Part shown: in pieces, positions 1 to 20,700 of the stretch | Numbering within the stretch: position 1 is the first letter of the stretch | Layout of the letters: every line of letters starts with the position of its first letter | Assembly: GCA_019925095.2 (NCBI GenBank) | Contig: CM034409.1 | Coordinates: 8,616,501-8,680,500, forward strand | Reading direction: 5' to 3' | DNA length: 64,000 nt | Source of the DNA: Dendrolimus kikuchii | Taxonomy: Eukaryota; Arthropoda; Insecta; Lepidoptera; Lasiocampidae | The notes under the pieces: generated by a model | What the model saw: only the letters and a program-made list of their open reading frames with translations | What the model was told of the DNA's origin: nothing | Database searches by the model: none | Made by a program: the position numbers and the translations under genes

Positions 1-377
1 AGCGTTGAGCTAGTCGTTTCTTTTTTTAAATTTATTATCCAATATGTTTACATTCATATACATTACAAACGTATTTGATTGTGGCACAGAAACCTCATGG
101 GTTTATTCTTGCCGCAGGGAGTCGTGTACACAATATTGTTATATCAAAAATAGGAGCAGAGGCGAGTAATTGTTATCATCATTCTAGTGTTTAGTTCGTG
201 TATCGTGCGATGAGTGAGAGTTCCCGTGGCCTCCCCCGCTCTCTAACACATCCCTGTATTCCAATCCCCAAAATCCCACCCTAAAAGCTGGCAACGCGAT
301 GGATTCGCCTTTAGTGTTGCAAATGGCAGCGGTAGCCACTTTCCATGAGCTTGAGATATAAAAAAAATCCCTTCCAG
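1..377. repeat. simjang intron with two dispersed repeat fragments
   Basis: Bases 90-200 resemble 12515-12670 (shared CATGGGTTTATTC, GCCGCAG..AGTCGTGT, TTATATCAAAAATAGGAG and TTGTTATCATCATTC). Bases 200-345 resemble 62590-62850 in inverse orientation (GTGCAACACCAAAGG-like, TGGCAACGCGATGG). No exon is seen before the acceptor at 376-377. Confidence 0.5.
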
Positions 378-10316
<9,939 letters not shown>

Positions 10317-11670
10317 GGGGGACCTCTGGTAAGTCAACGGTACGCATGAAAACATGCATATATAACCCAGAGACACATATGAATAGGATTATACATATCC
10401 TACTTCCATGCTTCTTCTGCTATACCCAACTTTCACTGCCAGACATCAACGTCCCTTGATGGCCAATCGTGCCTTTATAGACATTCTGACTGTTCATAAA
10501 AGAGTTTAGCGCTCCATTCACGTTATTACCTGCAATTATACCCTTAAAATGCCTTTATTTTACTTCTGGCAGCTTGATGACGGATCAATTAGTAACGTCC
10601 TAATATGTTACCAACTCGATTTGTGTCTGAAAATTAACTTTATAAATAAGTTTTAATCACTTTAACTTACCAATATATTTTTGCTAAAAATACTATATCG
10701 TGTAATGAATATACCCACATTTCAATGAAAATATTTTGCATATATTAAATAAGCATTTATAATACTTATGGTATTATTTTTCTTTAAAGTACATTTTATT
10801 TTATATTCAAATCGATTACTTTCTATTTATTTACGTAGTATCTGTTTACACGATAAACACTGTTTTCTTACATTTATCAACAAGTTCTATTTTTTGTGGG
10901 ATTTTTATTTAATTGAAACCATGTACGTCTCACTCGGAAAATGTATATTTTTTCAATTTTTATTTCATGTGGACTGTACTCACAAAACATTGCTATTTCA
11001 CCACAAATAACAAAAGCCATAGAAAACATATTAAACAGTGTCGATGGTTTAATAGTTCGTGCGTTACATGACTCGCAGACCATCACTATTACGTTACCCA
11101 CAACAATAAAGTACGACAATTGTCTTTTGTTTCATATGGACCTTACTGTCAAGAAATATGCAACTTCATAGACGTGCAAACGTCAAAAGTAAAATAAACG
11201 CTTGGAAACAGTATATTTGTCTTAAATAAATACTTTTCTTTTCTTACATCAAATTTGGTCTATATGTTGTTTCGATAAAGGGGATAAACATGGAATAATT
11301 TTTATTTTAACAAATGGAATTGTTTCTTGGTATATGAAATCGAAATACGCGCTTGCACCTTCGACAGAAGATTTAGTTTACAATATCTTATAAATTATTT
11401 TATGTATCATACATTTTTTTGCAGGAACAATAGGAGAGAAGCATTTTGATAGATTTTATCTTTTTTTTTAAATAAGCTAGCTAGGATAATTTAAGGCTTC
11501 TAAGGCATAATTCTCAAGATTAAGCTTAGTGATCGTTGGACAAGATTTTAAAATAGATACGGGAAAATACGTAAATCGTTTAGATTAGGTTTTTTTTAAT
11601 CGGCCGTATCTATCAGATGCTATACACTAATGTAATTATATTAAATGTTGTATTGTCCGAAAAACTTTAA
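10317..11670. other. Downstream of simjang: probable 3' UTR and intergenic DNA
   Basis: A+T-rich sequence with no recognisable exon. Candidate polyadenylation signals AATAAA occur at about 11193 and 11226; the actual 3' end cannot be fixed from sequence. Confidence 0.4.
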
Positions 11671-11675
11671 AATAT

Positions 11676-12492
11676 AGTATGAATATTGTTGATGCAGTCT
11701 TGTAAATAAAGCTCCCGCCACGCAATTCGAAATGAACTGTATTGACTATTAAATTATTTACTCTAATTAAGAAGTAGAGATCTATTTCAACAATTCTGCT
11801 GTGCAATATTAACAACACCGTACAACTGACAATAATTTTTAGTTTATTTTCCAATTTGCTTACATTCATATACATAGAAAACAGTGAAAACTCCATGTAA
11901 CGTCACTCAATTTAACGACAAACTCCCTAGTATGAATATTGTTGATGCAGTCTTGAACTTAGTTTATTTTCCAATTTGCTTACATTCGTATACATAAAAA
12001 ACAGTGAAAACTCCATGTAACGTCACTCGATTTAACGACAAACTCCCTTAAGCGTCAAAATCACTTGGTTTTGGTTGGCATCGCTAGTTTTCCATATAAT
12101 CGTACACTCTATATAGCATTACACCCACTGTCAAAAACGACAACAATTAAGTAATAAAACGTACCTTTTAAGTTGCCAAGATTAGTAAAAGCTGCGCAGC
12201 TGTGTACGTTCTTTTATCACTTTATTATCCTAGCCCCTAATAAACTCGACTGTCGGCATCATGCATACCGAAATTTCTAAGATATTTCGAAATACCGAAA
12301 TTTCTAGGTACCTCCTTTATCACCAAGATGCCTCAATATCGCAAGATATGAATAAAATAAGTAAAAAAAATATAACAAAATTACTGGTGCAGCAAAAACC
12401 TTAAGATAAAAAGAGACTTCTCTCCGTTTAACGTCAACTCTATAACGCCATAAAACGCAGTTCCTTCGCGTGTCGTTATAGAGTTTACACTG
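11676..12492 (+). mobile_element. pogo-like MITE with a partly duplicated left end
   Basis: The left terminus ACAGTGAAAACTCCATGTAAC at 12001 is matched in reverse by the right end GTTATAGAGTTTACACTGT ending 12492. The left end and its flank are also duplicated about 120 bp upstream (from 11840), including ACTCCATGTAACGTCACTC at 11890 and TATGAATATTGTTGATGCAG at 11679 and 11931. CAGTG ends with T/A next to them resemble pogo/Tigger-type DNA transposons (inference). Confidence 0.5.
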
Positions 12493-12776
12493 TATATTCG
12501 ACTGTGAGTTCCTTGAGGGGAATCCTAATGGGTTTATTCATGCCGCAGAGTCGTGTGAAATACATGAAAATTAAAATAATATACATTTCGAAAATGAATT
12601 TACCTAGTATTATTGTTATATCAAAAATAGGAGTAGAGACAAGGAATTGTTATCATCATTCAAGTGTTTCCTCCTCATTTGATAATAATAAGCGTAGCTT
12701 AGTTATATGGTCGTATATGGGCGTTAAACTATGCTTTGAGCTAGTCCTGTTTCATATGATGAGTCAGAGTTAGGAT

Positions 12777-13121
12777 CTGGGGCCCAATTCTGCTATTATT
12801 ATCTCGTTAAAATCGCCGGACACTATCGTCTCAATCTCAATCGTAGGTTTGCCTGATTTTGGTATACTGTTAATCCTAATAGCATGCCCATGGCACGCCA
12901 TTCTTATTTTACAAATATTTAGAAGCGAAAACTCGCAAAATAAATATTTAAAATTTTGCTAGCTTGTTAATATTCATTTTATTTTTTCTACTATTATTCC
13001 ACTGCGCGACGATATCGAAAAAATATTCTGGATTTAGTAGAATACGAATTTTTGACAATGGGATCGTACTTTGAATATCTTCGCAACGCCAAGATATTGA
13101 AATAGCAGAATTGGACCCCTG
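12777..13121 (+). mobile_element. MITE with terminal inverted repeats CCAATTCTGCTATT, copy 2
   Basis: Borders GGGGCCCAATTCTGCTATTA and AATAGCAGAATTGGACCCCT pair as inverted repeats. Interior GATATCGAAAA..ATATT and TAGTAGAATACGAATTTTTG are shared with 47385-47525 and, reversed, with 9424-9731. Confidence 0.65.
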
Positions 13122-15592
13122 AACATTTTTTTCTTGATATTTGTTTAAAATTGTTTGCTCGGCATTAAAATTGACCAACTGAGTTCATAATGATGTGTTT
13201 TTGTATTTGTTATTTATATTTTGTAACATAACGAGCATCTGATAGATATTAAGAATAATGTTGTCAATGTGTGGATTAGGTAACGGATCAATCATTTTAT
13301 ATGCTAGATGTAAGGTTCTGAATGAAATGCTAATATAAGTGTAATATTTGTTTTATTTCATAATAAAAATGTCCTTACTTTGCGGATTTGCGACAAAACT
13401 TGGAGACTTGACAGTTTAGATATGAATTGTTTTGTTATAGTTTTATTTACAATAAATTGGTTAAGTGTTTGACATGACAGACCGCGAACATAGAAGATGT
13501 CCGAAGAAGTACCAAACATTTTTCTTAGTCATTTCATTTACAAAAACATGTTGAGAGCAGTTTACATAACTCTTTAAGGTTTACATTCCGTCTCGCTCCG
13601 TAGCATGGTCGAAGCGATACTCCGGGGTCAATGTTCCTGGCTTGCGGTTTCCTCCTGCGAATCCGTCATCGGGCAGAAGGAGGCCGCTGAAATAGTAAGG
13701 GAGGTGTGGTTGCGCCGAGGAGAGCCTTATAAATTCTTCCTCCCCATCAAGAAAAGAATAAACTTTCAAATGAAGAATGCGCAATACAAGACAAACATTC
13801 AACTTCGTGTCAGTCCTGCCACCGCAATATATAGTAAAATGATAGTTGGAACACGACACAAAAAAAAAACATTTTAATTTTATAATTTAATTCTCCTAAG
13901 CAAATCCTAGTGAGTGTGTGAGCCCTCGGGGGACGATTGCAGTGTGGCGGTGGACCGGTGGTGAGGTAAGTTATTTTTCCCTTGCGTCTTCTTCCAGCTC
14001 CCTTTGCCTTCTCCCGGCCATCGCATCGCGCCCGCAGGAGGAGGCCGCGTAGGCGGACTGACTCCCATAGCTAGCGTCAGAGGGGGCCGACCAACTTCCT
14101 CTCTGCTGTACGAAATGCGTCACTCTGCTCCCCGGATGGCCCAGTTACAGGGCGTAGGGACCTCATGGAGCAATAACTCTGTGCATGAGCCCGTGACACC
14201 CCGTAAAAGCTATAAACGGGGAACAGGATTAGGTTTAGAGAGAGAGAGTAGCGAGCGTGGAGAACCGCTCGCCGAGTCCCACACAACATCTATGCAGGCC
14301 TATATGCCTGTATTTCGGCCCTTCCCCCCGAAGGGCCCGAGGATGGCGTCCAAAAGCAATTCCCCCTGCGAAATAGTTGACTAAAACCGGTTTATAACAG
14401 ACTAAAACCAATTCCGAGCCTTGGTAAGAACAATATACCGGTTTTAAAACATATGCTTGTCGAAATGAAAACTGAATTCAATTACAAAGTAACAAATAAA
14501 AGAATTTGTGAAATTTGAACCGATATGAAATTACTTTTGACCGCGTTTACTGGAAACATTTGTCGCATACCCGCAATTCTTAAAAATACTTCGAAAGTTC
14601 TGTAAGGAATAACAGTCATTCTTTCAGCATAACAGCGGACGAGACGAGCTCCTGTAACAAATACAATAGTTATTATAAATTAAATATGTCATTGAAGATT
14701 TTTGTCATGCATTTTCATCTGAGTATATACTAAGTAATACATTTTTTCAAAGCTTAATTTTATGGTGGCTATCCAAATTCTTAGTTCTTGAATTTTACTA
14801 GACCATTATGTACCGCCCCTTTCTAGAGGCCATGTTTATCCTAGTATTTTTTTATGTTACTGCTCCATCTGAGATGATGTTAGTGACCGTTTCACGCAAA
14901 TGTAGCGATATGTTACTGCGTTATTTGGGATGGGATTTTGTTATTAATTGTTAATGAATGACGTTAAATATTGACAGATAACTTTTATGAATGTAGCTAT
15001 TTATTAAAAGGATTATTTAATGATATAAATAATACACATTGGGCAATGGACAATAACTTGAACATTATCCCAAATGAATCCCGAGCATAAAAGAATAAAG
15101 GAACAGAAAGGTCTTCTGAGGTGGCATCGCCAAGTTAAACCGACTTCATTTGAACCGATTCCATTTTTGTTTCATTATTATTTCATAAATGGGGTTTTGT
15201 CACTTTGTGATAATGTCAGCCCGTCCAATCTTACGATTATTTCTACTTCCTTAAACTATACTATTTCAATTTCTTTATTTTCTTGATGACAGTTCTCATT
15301 TGATAGTTGTAGTGTTGTGACCAAATAAGTAATAATATCGATCACATATATCTATTATGCTTTGAACAAAGACAAATACAACAAAAGCATTCAAATATAT
15401 TTTTTCAAGCTGGGAACACTCAATGGCCCACCGCCATTTTGTGTCTGTTTTAATCTGTCACTCGCAACAAGACGGTCGTGCTATATAGTCACTACATTTT
15501 TGTTCGCTGAGTTTTTTTCACATTATCCATACGTTACGTTGTGGATTTTGTGTTCCTCCGTGTTGATTGCTGCCCAGCTGTCAATTATCAAA
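13122..15592. other. Intergenic DNA with retroelement-like fragments
   Basis: Bases 13585-13873 form a GC-richer block ending in a pure A run, like a retrocopy tail. Bases 13915-14390 are GC-rich and contain an open frame of 126 codons (14004-14384) plus the AAACCGGTTTATAACAGAC region; this looks like part of a non-LTR element or other repeat, but I see no diagnostic motif. The rest to 15592 is A+T-rich with no supported feature. Confidence 0.4.
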
Positions 15593-16911
15593 ATGCCTAA
15601 AGGATCTGTTCTAAGGCAGGCTGGAGAACTGGTGATCAAGGTTCGTAATTACTTTGAAGAAGAGTATCAAAATGGTGGCCCGCTATTACCACTGTCGCAA
15701 GTGCGAGAGCGTGTTGCGGCCGCATTAAGAATTGGTGGACCTACTGTTTCGAAAATTACTACCGAAGCTTACGGTACAAGCGGCATGTAGGAAAATAAGC
15801 TTCGTTCCCCGAAAAAAACGCCAATCACGTCGTGTGACATCGGTTGACAACTTCGACGCTGATGCTATTCGCCGTCATATATATGACTATTACTTGCGCA
15901 AATAAATTCCAACACTTAAAAAACATGTTGTTTCTTTACGTGATTGTGGTTTGTTCCATGGCCAAAAATCATCATTAAGCTTGGTTTTCAAAGAAATTGG
16001 ATTTTCTTATAAAAAATCGGACAAACGTAAAATATTGATGGAGCGTCACGACGTTGCTATGGCTCGCTGCGAATTTTTGATCGAAGTCAAAAAGATATCA
16101 GATTGGTCAAATGTTATTTTCACTGACGAGACTTGGGTTAAATGCAAACCACACAGTATCTAAGAACTGGACTGACGACACCGCCGCTTCCACTAGTTCA
16201 GTGCCAATGGGAAAAGGTGAACGCCTTATTATATGCCATGCAGGGTCTACGAAAGGATTCGAGTCAGATGCTTTACTGGCCTTTAAATTCAAGAAAACAG
16301 TGGACTACCACGAATAAATGACCGCGGAGTTTTACGAAGGATGGTTTAAAGAAATGGTGCAACGTCTGGAATAACCGTCGATTATTATTATGGACAACGC
16401 TACATATCACTCCAGACAAATTTATAAAATGCCGACGCAGGCCAATAAAAAATAAGAGATAATTGACTAGCTCCAACGTCAGTGCGAAAATGTGGATAAT
16501 ACTTTATTAAAAGTACAATTAGTGAAGATTTTAAAATCGAAAAAAAGCCTCCCTAAAAGATATATTACCGACGAAATAGCTGCCGAATGTGGTCATTGGG
16601 TTCTTCCACTTCCGCCGTATCATTGCCAGTACAATGCTATAGAACTAATATGGGCACAAATCAAAGGACACGCCGCTCGAAACAATACTCATCCCCCTTT
16701 TACAGCAAACAAGATGTTAGATTTATTAAAAAATGCATGTGCAGAAGTAACCGCCGAACACTGGGAAAAAATTGTGAGAAGAACCCAAAACATTATAGCG
16801 TCGAATTGGGAAATTCATGTGGCATTCGATAATATAGAAGTACAGGAAGTTATAATAAATGTTGGGGAGAGCTCATCGAGTGACAGTGACGATTCATCAG
16901 ATTTTGATTAA
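15593..16911 (+). pseudogene. Broken Tc1/mariner-class transposase with D-to-E spacing of 82 (Sailor-like)
   Basis: The N-terminus from ATG 15593 (MPKGSVLRQAGELV, then VREYF-like and VSKI) looks like a helix-turn-helix. Internal stops and frame changes near 15788, 15903, 16161 and 16315 break the frame. Catalytic motifs are still readable: IFTDETW (first Asp, codon 16125), IIIMDNATYHS (second Asp, codon 16393) and LPPYHCQYNAIELIWAQIK (Glu, codon 16642). The second Asp and Glu codons are in one frame 83 codons apart, that is 82 intervening residues, far from the 34-41 of ordinary Tc1/mariner and equal to the DD82E (Sailor) group as I recall it. The C-terminus is acidic and Ser-rich (GESSSSDSDDSSDFD), intact from 16492 to the stop at 16909-16911. 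Terminal inverted repeats were not found. Confidence 0.8.
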
Positions 16912-17537
16912 AATAAATAAATAAAGAATCAACATAATATAATTACATCTTGTAGGTAATGAAATGTAATATTAGTTAGTAAATTTGTACAAAATTATCC
17001 GGCAATAGTTTAGTTTCTTACACTTTGTAAAAAAATATCGTGTTACGTTTATCGATAGCTCCATCTCTATCAGTTTCTCCGACTCTGCTATGACCTTGTA
17101 CGTGCGCAAGCGTCATATTTTTATTAAATAATGTAAAAAAGACGCTCGTTCAAGTTTCCACAGAACTGTCATCGAGAAAATAAAGAAATGGAAATAGTAT
17201 AAGTGCACAGATATAATAACTGAACGAGCACTCTGGTCTCCCCAAAAATGGAGAAGACAGAATACTGCTCCAGTTACCCACATTATAATCGACCGGAAGC
17301 TGATGCCGCAGCGCCTCGCCCCGGACGCACTCCCATTCAGAGCAATTTGGTGAATTAGAAACCATCATATATTTGAACTTGTTTGAAGGAATGTGCCCGG
17401 AGCGAAGGCTTAGCAAAGCTACAGTAGTTATCCTGTCCAATTCTACGGATGACAAAGCGAACCACGGGCATCGTGGGAGTCGACATTGGATGGTTTTGTA
17501 CCATATGCCCTTCGAAAGTGATCTTTCATCTTTTTTT
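16912..17537. other. Intergenic DNA downstream of transposase
   Basis: A+T-rich, with a moderately GC-rich block at 17225-17510; no supported gene. Probably includes the 3' border of the transposon. Confidence 0.35.
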
Positions 17538-17772
17538 TTATTTTTTTATTGCAGTTCAGCAGACAGACGGCTCACTTGATGGAAAGCGGTTACCATCGCC
17601 TATGGGCATTTGCAACACCAAAGGTGCTACAAATGCGCTGCTGCTCTCTTAAGGGAGACTGGAACCTGGTCACTAATGCCGGAACACAACTCAAGGTTGT
17701 TATGGCGACATACTTTAAACCAGAAGTGGTAGCCATCCAGTCGGGCAAATGCCCTACCACCTGGCGAAATGA
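17538..17772 (-). repeat. Family A repeat forming the MTAP 3' end
   Basis: Minus-sense copy from ATTTCGCCAGGTGGTAGGGC to GCAATAAAAAAATAAA. The copy at 40378-40615 has the same 5' border (CCTGGCGAAAT on the plus strand), so this border belongs to the repeat, not to MTAP. It contributes the last MTAP codons, its TAG stop and AATAAA hexamers at 17537-17550. Confidence 0.7.
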
Positions 17773-20700
17773 TCAAAATATTCTTGCCACTGTTCTCTTA
17801 TATGCACTTTAACACAACTCAATGTTGGTTCCATCTTTGCTGGAATTGTTACGGAACCCAAAGATGAGAAAAGTACCTTATGGGACTCCAAATACGTGTG
17901 ATCCGCTTCAGCCGCCAGTATCTGAACGGCGTCCAAGATGACGTCCGCTGCCTTTTTCACATTCTTCGCGAACATTGCCAATACTTCGCTCACTGACACC
18001 TACAAAATATACACATCATAATTATCACACATAGGTGTTCCACTTGACGTTCATTAATACACAAATGTCATTGGTTGATGTATGATTGATTTTGGTTGAA
18101 AATCGCGCCTGTGGTAATATCTCGATAGAGACAATTAATATCCTGTGGTCAACGCCCACTTCGACCGACCTCTTGACATGGGTCGTAAGCGCTGCGTAGC
18201 GTAAATTATGAAGTCATCAGTGACGTTTTCGTGGTGATCATAACGACCGTGGTCTCTACGTACAACGGCTGAAGGAGTATTTTGAGCATTTTAGCAACAG
18301 GTGGAACGCAACGATAGAATGACAAGCGGATAGAACACCCATAGACGATCATGACAAAATTATAATAGTTCTGGTTTTGGTTCACTATGGAAGTAAAAAA
18401 GAGGAAGTGACATTTTTTTTTATTGCGAAACTGCCGAACTAGCAGGCGGTTCATCTAATGAAAAGCGGTTACCGTCGCCTATAGACAGACTTTTGCAATA
18501 CCAGCAGCAAAGTCAACGCGTTGCCAGCCTTTAGGGTGGGATAGAGGCGTAAGATAGAAGGATCAGGAAGAATGGGATAGAAGGGTTGGAATAGGGAATA
18601 TGAGAAGTAAGCTACACGACTAGCGCAAGGCTAGGCGTTTCACGCTGATATTCTGTGAGAGCGTGGTATGACACCGATCGAGCAGGCCCTAACAGCTGTA
18701 ATCAATATAGTGACTCCAGCGTGGTTCTATCATATTAGTGCAGTGCCATAAAACTCAGTATCTCGCTTACGGACGTCTCGTTTTCTCTCCAGCAGTCGTA
18801 GTCTGTGACTAAGGCTACTGCTGCATAACTTAGCCCCGCTTCCTTTGCTAGCACAACCTGAAATATGATTACATTTTGTAAATAAAGATGTAAATGATAA
18901 CATTTTTGGCATCCAACCCAAAGATTGATACGCAGTCAATTTATTCAAGATATCAAAACATTTTAACATTATAAAACTACGTTTTAACGGTTTTCAGTAG
19001 GGTAATTTATTAGATTTTTATTATTCCGACGTTTCGGCCACTTCAAGTGTCAAGGAAAGAGGAAGTAACCGAAACGGTATAATAAAATACAAATAAAATC
19101 CGATAAAACATAGTTTTATAGTGATTTGGAACTCGATGAAAGGAAAAAGCCACACTAAAAAGAGATAAACACGTAAATCTATAGGACTAAGCCTGCGAGA
19201 GAATGAGATAGAATACATTTTATTTGATAATATAAACATTATGCTCTTATAGATAGAGTTGGAAATGTTTTGAAGTTTTTCGTTAATACTTCAAATTTCG
19301 TCTTTTTACATTTTCTATTTTGTAGCCACATTACGGCACATGACTGGGACTTTTGGAGGGCTTGCATGGTAAGGCCAACACGTAGAGACCCCTTAACAAA
19401 TTTAATCAAAATGTGGCGTGACACTGACTGGCGATTATCCCTGTCTACACCGTATAATCATGCACCCAAGGACAAGCCCCGGTCAGTGTAGGACTATTGT
19501 AGACAATGAGAACAAAAAGTACCAGGCTATTGGGATTAAGTGTTAGTGAAAGAGCTACGAATCGGGGACTAGCCATATTATTATTATCATTGTACAAAAT
19601 GAAAAACAAAATTAAGATTTCTTAATGTTTTGAATAACATAACACGGTGCCAATAATTGTACTAAGGTACTAATATTAGTATAGTTCCCCCTATGTGTAT
19701 TATAATTGTATTTAATTATTGATATTAAGAGTGTAAATGTTACAAAGCTATTACGGCCTCTTTTTTTACACACCTGAAACGGCGAAACCCAAACGCACAA
19801 AGTTCCTCAATACATATATGGACTGAACTAACCTCGGGTACTGTTGTCATGTTCACAAGATGGCCGCCCCATTGTCTATGCATCAGACTTTCGGCTCGAC
19901 TTGAAAACCTTGAAAAAAATTAAATTGCTGAAAGCGGTAAGCTGGGTCGCCTGTTGTATTGTCTAAAAAATATGGTAACTATTCTTGCCATTGTCTGTTT
20001 TGACGATTGTGAAAACAAGGGATGCCGAAGATCGCACGAAATGGAGAAGAAAAGTTAACAAACCGGGATATAACCTGGGATGATGACTAAAATGACTAAT
20101 TTTTTTTTTAATCTAATACCCTCTAAAAACTGGATTATCAACATTTTTTTAAGAAAGAGCTGTTCCCTGTCCTCCCTTAGAAGTTATTTGTATTTAAGAG
20201 CTAAAAAGAATATACATTTAACTTGGTGTAAGACTAAAACGCCTAATAGTGATAAAACCCAACTGCGATGGAAAGTGTTTACCGTCACCTATGAACATTA
20301 GCAATACCAGAGGTGCCGCCAATGTGTTGCCGGCCTTGAAGGAGAAACTGGAACCTGACCACTGATGCCCGAACACATCTCAAAGTTGTAATGGCGTCAT
20401 ACTCTAGACCAGGGGTGGTAGCCATCCAGACGGGTAAATACCCTACCACCGGGCTGTGGGTTGTTTTATCGCCTCTAACAGGCCGCCCGGCCGCAGGAAT
20501 TAGTATTCTTTTTCCGTTCAGGCATGGCGGAAAAAAATACTGTGTTATTTACTATGTGGTCTGGGTGTCTAGAATCGGTCCCAGACTTATTTGTTGTATA
20601 TTACCCATAATGGAAGCGTAACTTTCTTTGCTTGAGAATATAATAAAAATAATATTTTATTTGTATTTTTTTTTTCGTATTTCCTCTCTCCGAGCGAACG

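Noticed and set aside
14004..14384. 126-codon open frame with Gly/Ser/Pro-rich content
   Set aside because: GC-rich repeat-like context, no recognised motif and no intron structure; left as an unexplained intergenic block.
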